Assembly (NCBI GenBank): GCA_903823665.1
Contig: CAIJTR010000206.1
Coordinates: forward strand, 1 to 54,659
Reading direction: 5' to 3'
DNA: 54,659 nucleotides
DNA from: an uncultured Rhodospirillales bacterium
GTDB taxonomy: Bacteria; Pseudomonadota; Alphaproteobacteria; Acetobacterales; Acetobacteraceae
The position numbers and the translations under genes were made by a program. The notes beneath the pieces were generated by a model. It worked only from the letters and a program-made list of their open reading frames with translations. It ran no database searches and was not told where the DNA came from. Below are positions 1 to 6,990 of the stretch, one piece after another. Every line of letters begins with the position of its first letter. Within the stretch, counting starts at the first letter, position 1.

Positions 1-1
1 A

Positions 2-283
2 TCTCCTCGGCATGAGGCGGGGCATACGGTTTCGGTGCTGCCGGGGACGTTGCTGAGCCGGATTGTGGGGCGCGCCAAGATGTCGGTGAATTCGGCTCAT
101 CATCAGGCCGTGCGGGCCGCAGGACCACGTGCGATCGTCAATGCGATTGCACCGGACGGCGTGATCGAGGGGATTGAAGACCCTGCCTACACGTTCTGCC
201 TCGGGGTGCAGTGGCACCCGGAATTTCACATCGATCCCGGTGATCGGGCGATCTTTGATGCGTTGATCGGAGCCTGTGGATGA
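2..283 (+). CDS. Class I glutamine amidotransferase-like hydrolase (peptidase C26, PuuD-like), C-terminal part
   Basis: The gene enters from the left edge in frame 2, so only its last 93 residues are visible. The residues NSAHHQAV and, near the end, QWHPEF are the hallmarks of the gamma-glutamyl-GABA hydrolase (PuuD) branch of class I glutamine amidotransferases. The His and Glu of WHPE complete the Cys-His-Glu triad, whose Cys lies outside the window. Members cleave gamma-glutamyl amides in putrescine breakdown or related cytosolic hydrolyses; the substrate here cannot be told. The stop overlaps the start of the next gene (ATGA), so the two are translationally coupled. A GTG at 35 is internal and not the start. 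Confidence 0.85.
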   Translation, partial: SPRHEAGHTVSVLPGTLLSRIVGRAKMSVNSAHHQAVRAAGPRAIVNAIAPDGVIEGIEDPAYTFCLGVQWHPEFHIDPGDRAIFDALIGACG

Positions 284-1101
284 GCGACGAGATTGACGTG
301 CCAGAAAACGAGGGGCCCGACGTGGAAGATGATGCAGCACCGGATGGGCCGCGCGGGGAGCGGATTGCGAAGTGGCTGGCGCGGGCGGGTGTGGCCAGCA
401 GGCGGGATGCGGAGAAGTTGCTGGCTGAGGGCAAGATCAAGCTGAACAACGAGGTGGTGACGCATCCGGCGACGTTCGTGCAACCGGATGATCTGGTGGT
501 GGTGGACGGCAAGCTGATCGATGCGCCGGACCGGACGCGGTTGTGGCGCTATCACAAGCCGGACGGGCTGGTGACGACCCATCGTGATCCTGAAGGACGG
601 CCCACGGTGTTTCAGAAGCTGCCGCCTTCCCTGCCCCGTGTGGTGAGTGTGGGACGGCTTGATTTGAATTCGGAGGGGCTGCTGCTGCTGACGAATGATG
701 GGGCGCTGGCGCGGCGGCTGGAGCTGCCGAGCAATAACTGGATCCGGCGGTATCGGGTGCGGGTGTTCGGGCGGCCGGAGCCGGCGGAGTTGGCGCTGCT
801 GTCGAAGGGCATCACGATTGAGGGTGTGCGGTATCGCGGGATCGAGGCGGCGCTGGACAGCCGTAAGGGCGACAATTCCTGGATCAGCGTGAGCCTGCAA
901 GAGGGCCGCAATCGCGAAATTCGGCGGGTGATGCAGTATATGGGCCTGCAGGTGACGCGGCTGATCCGGGTGGCGTATGGGCCGTTTCAGTTGGGCGTGC
1001 TGGAGCGCGGGGGCGTGGATGAGGTCTCGCCCAAGGTGTTGCGCGAGCAGTTGCCGGCTGAAGCGGTGCCGGTGGTGAAGGCGCGGCGTCCGGCACGGTA
1101 G
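280..1101 (+). CDS. rluB: 23S rRNA pseudouridine synthase, RsuA/RluB/RluE family
   Basis: A 273-residue protein with an acidic N-terminal tail (residues 1-25), an S4 RNA-binding domain (about 27-75, RIAKWLARAGVASRRDAEKL) and a pseudouridine synthase domain. The catalytic Asp is D128 in GRLDLNSEG, and the family signature GRNREIRRVM follows near 205-214. Enzymes of this branch isomerise uridine in helix 89 of 23S rRNA (E. coli RluB, U2605). Length and the S4 domain fit RluB better than the shorter RluE. The start overlaps the previous stop by four bases. It converges on the decarboxylase gene with only 3 bp between stops, so there is no room for a separate terminator. Confidence 0.88.
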   Translation: MSDEIDVPENEGPDVEDDAAPDGPRGERIAKWLARAGVASRRDAEKLLAEGKIKLNNEVVTHPATFVQPDDLVVVDGKLIDAPDRTRLWRYHKPDGLVTTHRDPEGRPTVFQKLPPSLPRVVSVGRLDLNSEGLLLLTNDGALARRLELPSNNWIRRYRVRVFGRPEPAELALLSKGITIEGVRYRGIEAALDSRKGDNSWISVSLQEGRNREIRRVMQYMGLQVTRLIRVAYGPFQLGVLERGGVDEVSPKVLREQLPAEAVPVVKARRPAR

Positions 1102-1104
1102 CGT

Positions 1105-2526
1105 TCAGCCCGGTGCAGTGAGCGCCTCTACCAGGGTTTCGATGTCATCCTCGTCGGTTTGGCCGTGGGTGACGCAGGCTCTGACGACTTCTTGGCCTTC
1201 AAACACGGCGACAGAAATCCAGGCCTCACCTGAGGTTACGACGCGGGTGACGATTTCTCTCGCGGTGCTGCCGCCGGACGGCGGGACGGCGCAGAGGACG
1301 GCCATTTGGGAGTCGTTGACGATTTTCCACCCATGCGCGTGAAGCGCGGTGCGCAGGCGGGCGATGAGGCTGATTGAGCGCTCCACGTGCGCTGCGTAAC
1401 CATCCCATCCGGCGGTGGCGAGAGCCAGGAACAGGCGCAGGCCGAGGAAGCGGCGGGACCACTGCATTGAGTTCACGTAGGGGTCGAGATTGGCCTGGTT
1501 GCTGGGCATGTAGGTTGTGGAGACCTGAAACACGGCGGGCAGCAAGGCCGGGTCCGCGATCAGGAACATGCCGCAGCCCATGGTGGTGGCGAACCATTTA
1601 TGGGCGTCGATGGTGACGCTGTCGGCATGCTCGATGCCCTTCAGCAGACGGCGGCGGAAGGGTGACGCAATGACGGCACCGCCCCAGGCGGCATCGACGT
1701 GGAACCATGCGCCATGCGTGCGGGCTATTTCCGCGCAGGCTTCCAGCGGGTCGATCATGCCAGCGTTGGTGGTGCCTGCGGTGGCGGCGACCATGACGGG
1801 GATGCGGCCTTCTGCACTGTCGGCGGCGAGGGCTGCCTCGAGGATTGAGGCGTCCATCCGGCCCATGCCGTCTGTGCCGACGAGACGCACGCGGGCGCGA
1901 CCGATGCCGCATTGATGGGCGATTTTGAGCCACGCCAGATGGGAGTCTTTCGAGACATAGAGCACCGGAGCACCCGGGAACGCGCGGGCACCGTATTCGG
2001 CGAAATCGGGGCAGGCGCGGGTGAGTGCGCAGAGCAGAGCGGTGGCGTTGGCCTCGGCACCACCGGTGGTGAAGTGACCGGAGGCATCATCGGGAAGACC
2101 GGCGCGGGCGGCCACGGCGCGGATGACGTGGGCTTCCATCGCAACCGGCACAGGCGACGTGGTGGCGGTGGCAAGCTGAGGGTTGAACACGGCGGTCAGG
2201 CGATCTGCGACCTGGGCCGGGAAGCTGGGCTGTGGGTTGAACAGGCCGAAATAGCGTGGGTGGGTCAGATGAGTGATGCCATCTTCAAGCCGGGCGATCA
2301 CCCAGGGCAGCACGTCTTCAAGCGGGCGGGGCGTGGCGAAGTCGAACGCCGCCAAAACCTGGTTGAAGCCGGCGCGGTCGAAGCTGGGCGTGACGGAGCC
2401 TTGCGCGGCGCGTGCATCCGCAAGGGCGAGCGCTTCCGTTAGCCGATCATCAACCGCGCGCCTTGTGGCCGCGGACGGGAACAGGCCGGTCGCCTGCGCC
2501 GCTTCAGTGGGTGCGTATTGCTGCAT
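1105..2526 (-). CDS. Group II pyridoxal-phosphate-dependent amino acid decarboxylase
   Basis: A 473-residue member of the aromatic-L-amino-acid/glutamate decarboxylase fold. Visible are TGGAEAN (about 154-160), the PLP-stacking His in KDSHLAW (H196), HVDAAWGG (277-284) and the Schiff-base lysine K310 in DAHKW. It removes the alpha-carboxylate of an amino acid to give an amine; the substrate cannot be read from sequence, and annotations vary between tyrosine, tryptophan and 2,4-diaminobutyrate. Its start lies 23 bp inside the end of the MetA-family gene, so the two are translationally linked at the end of a four-gene minus-strand operon with an HDO-like protein and metY. A decarboxylase is not part of standard methionine synthesis. 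Confidence 0.85.
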   Translation of the reverse strand: MQQYAPTEAAQATGLFPSAATRRAVDDRLTEALALADARAAQGSVTPSFDRAGFNQVLAAFDFATPRPLEDVLPWVIARLEDGITHLTHPRYFGLFNPQPSFPAQVADRLTAVFNPQLATATTSPVPVAMEAHVIRAVAARAGLPDDASGHFTTGGAEANATALLCALTRACPDFAEYGARAFPGAPVLYVSKDSHLAWLKIAHQCGIGRARVRLVGTDGMGRMDASILEAALAADSAEGRIPVMVAATAGTTNAGMIDPLEACAEIARTHGAWFHVDAAWGGAVIASPFRRRLLKGIEHADSVTIDAHKWFATTMGCGMFLIADPALLPAVFQVSTTYMPSNQANLDPYVNSMQWSRRFLGLRLFLALATAGWDGYAAHVERSISLIARLRTALHAHGWKIVNDSQMAVLCAVPPSGGSTAREIVTRVVTSGEAWISVAVFEGQEVVRACVTHGQTDEDDIETLVEALTAPG

Positions 2527-3493
2527 CGATGCCTACAACGGATGGCGTGACAACAGACTGGTTCAGCCAGTTGGCGAAGACCTGGGCGGCCACGTTGCGC
2601 CAGCCCTGGCGGCTGGGCGTGACACCATGCACCAGCGGGAAGGCTTCCAAGGCGCGCGGGTCCATCTGCGCAATGGCACGGTGGCGGAAGGCGATGAGAA
2701 GCTGGGTTTCACCCTCGGAGAAATAACCCTGCGGCAGTTCCGGATAGGTGGCGCGGTCACGCCGGAGGAAACGGCGGACATCCCTTCTGTATTCACGCAA
2801 GAGATTGGCGTGGGCGTATTCCGGGTGGGCCTGACAGAACAGCCAGGTGGCGCCACGGGTGCGGGCGAACATGCCGATGCCAGATGTGTCGGAGTGGCAG
2901 AGAATGTCGTAGCCGGCATATTCGAGGGCCGCCGTTTCAAGGCCGTTCCAGCGCGTATGCGGCAGCGCCACGCTATGGGCCACGCCGGCCATCAACTTAT
3001 GGCTGGTTTCGACATCGTGCCTGAACACGCCAAAGCATTTGGACGCCAGCGGGGTGCGGGCGATGCCATCGAGGTGCAGAACGGCGGCATGGGCGGCGAG
3101 GCAGGAGAACATCGCCGGGATGGCACAGGAATCAGCCCATTCGATGAGGGCCGAAAGCTCGGTCCAATAGCGCTCCAGCCGCAGATCGGCCGCCAGCGGT
3201 TCGGTGCCGGTGACGATCAAGGCGTCAGGTGGCTGGCGGTAGAGCGCTTCCATTGTGAGGTAGTTGGCAGCGATATGCGTGCGGCCAGCTTCACCGCGCA
3301 ACACGCTTGGCAGCGCATACATGCGGATTTCGAGCGGGCGGTCACTGACAGCCGCGTGCAGCAACGAGGTGAACTCCTCCTCGGTGCGGATCAAGGCGCT
3401 GTCGGGCATGTTGTTGAGGATGGCCACACGCAGCGGCATGCGCAGCGACGCCTGAACCCGGCCGATGGGTGCGGATTTGGTGACGATGGACAT
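2504..3493 (-). CDS. metA: MetA-family homoserine O-acyltransferase (HTS family)
   Basis: A 329-residue protein of the homoserine O-succinyl/acetyltransferase (class I glutamine amidotransferase-like) fold. NNMPDSALIRTEEEF (27-41) matches the MetA N-terminal signature. The catalytic Cys is C131 in SCLAAHA, and H223/E225 in QAHPEY complete the triad. The family transfers a succinyl or acetyl group to homoserine; which acyl donor is used cannot be assigned here. The oxyanion loop reads SCLAAHA rather than the enteric CWAVQA. It starts 3 bp after the metY stop, so product hand-over to MetY is likely. The C-terminus overlaps the decarboxylase start. Confidence 0.85.
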   Translation of the reverse strand: MSIVTKSAPIGRVQASLRMPLRVAILNNMPDSALIRTEEEFTSLLHAAVSDRPLEIRMYALPSVLRGEAGRTHIAANYLTMEALYRQPPDALIVTGTEPLAADLRLERYWTELSALIEWADSCAIPAMFSCLAAHAAVLHLDGIARTPLASKCFGVFRHDVETSHKLMAGVAHSVALPHTRWNGLETAALEYAGYDILCHSDTSGIGMFARTRGATWLFCQAHPEYAHANLLREYRRDVRRFLRRDRATYPELPQGYFSEGETQLLIAFRHRAIAQMDPRALEAFPLVHGVTPSRQGWRNVAAQVFANWLNQSVVTPSVVGIDAAIRTH

Positions 3494-3496
3494 GGG

Positions 3497-4768
3497 TTAT
3501 GCGGCCCCTAATGCTTGATCGAGGTCGGCGATAATGTCGTCGGTGTGCTCGATGCCGATGCTCATGCGGATGGTTTCGGGCGAAACCCCGGCGTGAAGTT
3601 GTTCTTCGGGTGACATCTGGCGGTGCGTGGTGGAGGCCGGGTGGCAGGCGAGCGTTTTGGTGTCGCCAAGGTTGACGAGCCTGCGGATCATTTTGAGTTC
3701 GTTGTAGAACCGCATGCCGCCCTCCATGCCGCCCTGGACGCCGAAGGTGATGAGCGAGCAGGCGCGGCCGTGCAGGTATTTCTGCGTCAGTTCGTAGCTC
3801 GGATGGCCGGGGAAGCCTGCGTAGTTGACCCATTGCACGCGCGGATCATCACGCAGAAATTCGGCCACGCGGCGGGCGTTTTCAACGTGCCGGTCCATGC
3901 GGACGGCGACGGTCTCGATGCCTTGCAGCAGCAGGAACGCGCTGAGCGGGGCGAGCGAGGCACCGGTGGTGCGCAGATAGACGCTGCGGGCGCGGGCGAT
4001 GAAGGCTTTGGCCCCAAAATGATCGGCGTAGACCATGCCGTGATAGCTGGCATCGGGCAGGTTGAAGGCCGGGAATTTTTCGGCCTGCGCCTTCCAGTCG
4101 AAGCGGCCGGCATCGACGATGATGCCGCCAAGCGTGGTGCCGTGGCCGCCGAGGAATTTGGTAAGCGAGTGGATGACGATGTCGGCGCCGTATTCGATAG
4201 GTCGGCACAGGATGGGCGACGGGACGGTGTTATCGACGATCAACGGGATGCCGTGCTTGTGGGCAATTTTGGCGAATGCCTCGATATCGGCGACGTTGCC
4301 GGCGGGGTTGCCCACACTTTCGCAGTAGATGGCGCGGGTGTTCTCGTCGATCTGCGCCTCTAGCGAGGCAGCCTGATCGGTCTCGGCGAATTTCACGTGG
4401 ATGCCGAGGCGCGGGAGGTAGTGCGCGAACATCGTGTGAGTGGTGCCGTAAAGCTGCGGGACGGTGACGATGTTGCGGCCCACGTCAGCGACGTTGAGCA
4501 TGGCGTAGTGAATGGCGGCCTGGCCGGTTGCCACGCACATGGCCGCAACCCCGCCTTCGAGGCTGGCCACGCGTTCTTCCAGCACCGCGTTGGTGGGATT
4601 GCTGATGCGGCTGTAGCGATGGCCCTCGACTTCGAGGTTGAACAAGGCGGCACCGTGTTCGGCACTGTCGAAGCAGTAGGCGGCGGTCTGGTAGATCGGC
4701 ACAGCGGCTGAGCGCGTGGTCGGATCGGGCTCGTAGCCGCCGTGGACGGCGATGGTTTCACGACGCAT
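3497..4768 (-). CDS. metY: O-acylhomoserine sulfhydrylase, Cys/Met-metabolism PLP enzyme
   Basis: The open frame continues upstream to 4888, but the ATG at 4768 has an AGGAG about 9 bases ahead and begins MRRETIAVHGGY, the normal start of the family, giving 423 residues. PLP ligands are seen in SRISNPTN (53-60), YGTT (107-110) and the Schiff-base lysine K204 in SLTKFLGGHG. MetY enzymes replace the acyl group of O-acylhomoserine with sulfide to form homocysteine; relatives do other gamma-replacements or eliminations. It lies directly upstream of the MetA-family gene (3 bp gap). The closeness to a decarboxylase and an HDO-like protein leaves open a specialised role. Confidence 0.88.
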   Translation of the reverse strand: MRRETIAVHGGYEPDPTTRSAAVPIYQTAAYCFDSAEHGAALFNLEVEGHRYSRISNPTNAVLEERVASLEGGVAAMCVATGQAAIHYAMLNVADVGRNIVTVPQLYGTTHTMFAHYLPRLGIHVKFAETDQAASLEAQIDENTRAIYCESVGNPAGNVADIEAFAKIAHKHGIPLIVDNTVPSPILCRPIEYGADIVIHSLTKFLGGHGTTLGGIIVDAGRFDWKAQAEKFPAFNLPDASYHGMVYADHFGAKAFIARARSVYLRTTGASLAPLSAFLLLQGIETVAVRMDRHVENARRVAEFLRDDPRVQWVNYAGFPGHPSYELTQKYLHGRACSLITFGVQGGMEGGMRFYNELKMIRRLVNLGDTKTLACHPASTTHRQMSPEEQLHAGVSPETIRMSIGIEHTDDIIADLDQALGAA

Positions 4769-4830
4769 CTGGGCTTGCTCCTGGCCTTCGCCTGCCCTGC
4801 TGCGCGCAAGGCGGGCGAAGGGTGCTGGGT

Positions 4831-5475
4831 TCAGCGCTGACGCAGGCTGGGGGCGAACTCGACGAGCATGTCGGCGAAGCTCTGCCACAGCGGCAGGATG
4901 CGGTCATCCGGCTGAAGATGGCGGGCGAGTGCGCCGTGGCCCTCGTCGGGGTTGCTGTCGAAGCGGATATGCTCGGACAGGAAGTGGCGGAAGGCCTTCA
5001 AAGCTGGGTTGTTGAATTCCGGAGCCTGCAGGAAGGCGCGGAAGGTGCGCTCAAGGCCACCATCTTCGTAGCTGGCAATGCTCAGAGCGCGGGCCATCGG
5101 GTCCATGGCGCGGGTGGCTTCGAGGTAGCGGGCACCTGCTGCTTCGAACATGGCGCGCTTGTCGTCAGCGATCGGGCTCAGCAGCAGCAGGCGGCGCATG
5201 AACTCGTCATGGTCCACCGGCTCACCGGCTTCGACCACGCCCGGCCACGGCGAAAGGTTGTCGGTGTTGCATTCTTCGCGCTCAAGATGGGCAAGGTTTT
5301 CGTCCTCGGGGAACAGCTCACGGGCGACGACGAGGTTCTCACGGAACTGGACGGAGAAGTAATAGTAGGCCCAGGCGACATCGAGGAAGGTTTCCTCGTT
5401 CACACTGCTCCACGCGAAATCAGCAATGCGCTCGATCTCATGCGTAAAGGCCGGCTTTACGGTATAGTTCATCAC
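4831..5475 (-). CDS. Uncharacterised heme-oxygenase-fold dimetal oxidase-like (HDO/DUF3050-like) protein
   Basis: A 213-214 residue soluble, largely helical protein (two adjacent ATGs; the second, 5472, may be the true start). I do not recognise a named family with certainty. The arrangement of acidic and His residues fits the heme-oxygenase-like dimetal oxidase pattern: Glu in HLEREECN (67/68), His in VDHDEF (H89), Glu in ASYEDGG (E137), and a final helix with H169, D173 and H180 in EHIRFDSNPDEGH. The last motif carries a 3-4 residue insertion relative to the usual H-x3-D-x2-H. Such enzymes use a diiron or similar site for oxidative C-C or C-N chemistry. It is the first gene of the metY-metA-decarboxylase operon, 62 bp before metY. 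The ligand assignment is inference. Confidence 0.5.
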   Translation of the reverse strand: MMNYTVKPAFTHEIERIADFAWSSVNEETFLDVAWAYYYFSVQFRENLVVARELFPEDENLAHLEREECNTDNLSPWPGVVEAGEPVDHDEFMRRLLLLSPIADDKRAMFEAAGARYLEATRAMDPMARALSIASYEDGGLERTFRAFLQAPEFNNPALKAFRHFLSEHIRFDSNPDEGHGALARHLQPDDRILPLWQSFADMLVEFAPSLRQR

Positions 5476-5665
5476 GGTACATCCTTGTTGCGGTAGATGA
5501 GGCGGTCAGACGACAGGTTTATACAAAGTTACGATTTTTGAGCCACATGTAGAGAGAAGTGGTTTTACAAATCTTCAATTTCGTTCCTTTTGGCATAGGA
5601 TCGAACAGGCAAACGTCTTGATCAAATAAGTCTGACCGCAGGCGCGCAACAAGCCTCAAATAGGG

Positions 5666-6316
5666 CTATTTCTTGGTATTTCGTACAGCTGTGTGTGGGG
5701 CGGTGGCGGCGATCTCTCCCCTCAGAGCAGCCCCGCGGAGCAGCAGGCCGACGAGGGCGGACTGGGATGAAACGCCGGTTTGCTGCAGCAGTTTTTTCAA
5801 ACGGGTGCGGACAGTGCCGATGGGCAGGTTCTCGGTCTCGGCGAAGCTTGCCAGGGTGGCACCGTCGGCCAAGGCCTCTGCAAGGCCGGCGGCGGAGGTG
5901 GAGAAGCCGAAGAAGCGGCGGCTCCAGCCCGGGTCGAGCAATAGCGGTGTGCGCAATTCGGCGACCCCGGCGACGACGAGCGAGGTGCCGGCGACCGGAT
6001 CGACACGCACGAGGATGCTGGCTTCATCGGTGCGGCTGATGAAGCGCAGTTGTTCGGCCACGCAGTTGGTGCCGACGCGAATAATGGCATCGCTCAATGT
6101 TTGCTGGTCCCGCGCCCGACGGGCAGTGAGGCGACCCTTGATCAATCGGAACGCACCTTCTGAGGCCAGGAGGACGCCTGCCTCGGCGTTATGATGAAGA
6201 ACCGCCGCATCTGGCCGCAGGATAAAAACCGGGGTGGCCAGCCCGTCGAGCGCAACGCGCAAGGCGGCGATCAGATTGTCCGGCTGCGGCCTGTGGGATT
6301 CGAGATGCTCGATCAT
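5666..6316 (-). CDS. LuxR-type transcriptional regulator with PAS-like sensor region
   Basis: A 216-residue protein. The N-terminal half (about 20-125) looks like a PAS-like domain: GLATPVFILRPDAAVLHHNAEAG is typical of the PAS start. The C-terminal 60 residues carry a LuxR/FixJ-like helix-turn-helix of the alphaproteobacterial type (ALADGATLASFAETENLPIGTVRTRLKKLL, then QSALVGLLL). It is therefore a DNA-binding regulator sensing an unknown small ligand or redox state. It sits upstream of and codirectional with the HDO-metY-metA operon (190 bp gap) and near a response regulator and a histidine kinase, so it may regulate either. The target is not known. Confidence 0.72.
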   Translation of the reverse strand: MIEHLESHRPQPDNLIAALRVALDGLATPVFILRPDAAVLHHNAEAGVLLASEGAFRLIKGRLTARRARDQQTLSDAIIRVGTNCVAEQLRFISRTDEASILVRVDPVAGTSLVVAGVAELRTPLLLDPGWSRRFFGFSTSAAGLAEALADGATLASFAETENLPIGTVRTRLKKLLQQTGVSSQSALVGLLLRGAALRGEIAATAPHTAVRNTKK

Positions 6317-6382
6317 GGACGTTCCTGCGTCGTTTTACACGATGGATTATTGCTTTTTGTGACGCATTGGCCCAGCGGGCAA

Positions 6383-6793
6383 TCATAGGTGCGAAGAAGC
6401 GTCCGGATCGGACGGGTTGCCCACCCGCCATGCCAGCAATTCGGCAAGCAGAGCAAGCATTTCAGGAATTTGAAATGGCTTGGCGAGCAGCCGCACGGCT
6501 GGGTCTGAGGACAGCTCCGCAGGCGTGGAAAACAGCGCAGTTCCGCTCATCAGCACGATGGGCAACGCTGGCCGCAAGGCGCGCGACCATTTGGCCAGTT
6601 CAAAGCCGCCACCTGCACCAGAAAGTGTGACATCTGTCAAAAGGAGGTCTACCCAATCGGCTTGCAGGGCGACCATTGCTTCCGCCATGCTGGCAACAGA
6701 GATAACTTTATAGTGATTGTTCAGGAGGCAGCGTTGCAGCGCCTGACGGAGCAGGACCTGATCTTCGACGAGCAGGATCTGATACGTATCCAT
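6383..6793 (-). CDS. Single-domain response regulator (CheY-like receiver)
   Basis: A 136-residue stand-alone receiver domain. The acidic pocket (E10, D11), phospho-acceptor D54 in LLLTDVTLSG, the switch Ser S83 in LMSGTA and K105 in LLAKPFQ are all present, so phosphorylation should work. There is no output domain; such proteins act as phosphate sinks or by binding partners. It is divergently placed from the histidine kinase starting at 6991, which itself lacks a receiver, making that kinase the obvious partner. The start has no strong ribosome-binding site. Confidence 0.85.
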   Translation of the reverse strand: MDTYQILLVEDQVLLRQALQRCLLNNHYKVISVASMAEAMVALQADWVDLLLTDVTLSGAGGGFELAKWSRALRPALPIVLMSGTALFSTPAELSSDPAVRLLAKPFQIPEMLALLAELLAWRVGNPSDPDASSHL

Positions 6794-6990
6794 AATCTGC
6801 GCCGTCTCAGGAAAAGTTTGCTTGAAAGAGTGACGCTGAATTGATTTGGTAACAAAACAAATCAGATTGTGGTAGATTATGTGAGTAAATCAGCGAGTCG
6901 GAACGTCCCGGCAATACTTCTACGATGATCATCTGTTCTGCCGAATGGCATCGCCATCCGGATTTCCTGTCATACAATGGTGTTTAACCG

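Noticed and set aside
2273-4363. Long plus-strand frames opposite the metA and metY genes (for example 2273-3511 and 3623-4363).
   Set aside because: They mirror real genes on the other strand in GC-rich DNA, have no recognisable domains and no ribosome-binding sites.
4769-4830. Possible SAM riboswitch in front of metY.
   Set aside because: The 62 bp gap is too short and shows none of the SAM-II core; the region ahead of the first gene (5476-5600) also lacks it.
6860-6930. A GGAAC element resembling the -35 of general-stress (EcfG) promoters before the histidine kinase.
   Set aside because: No CGTT is found at 16-17 bases, so the match is only half a promoter.
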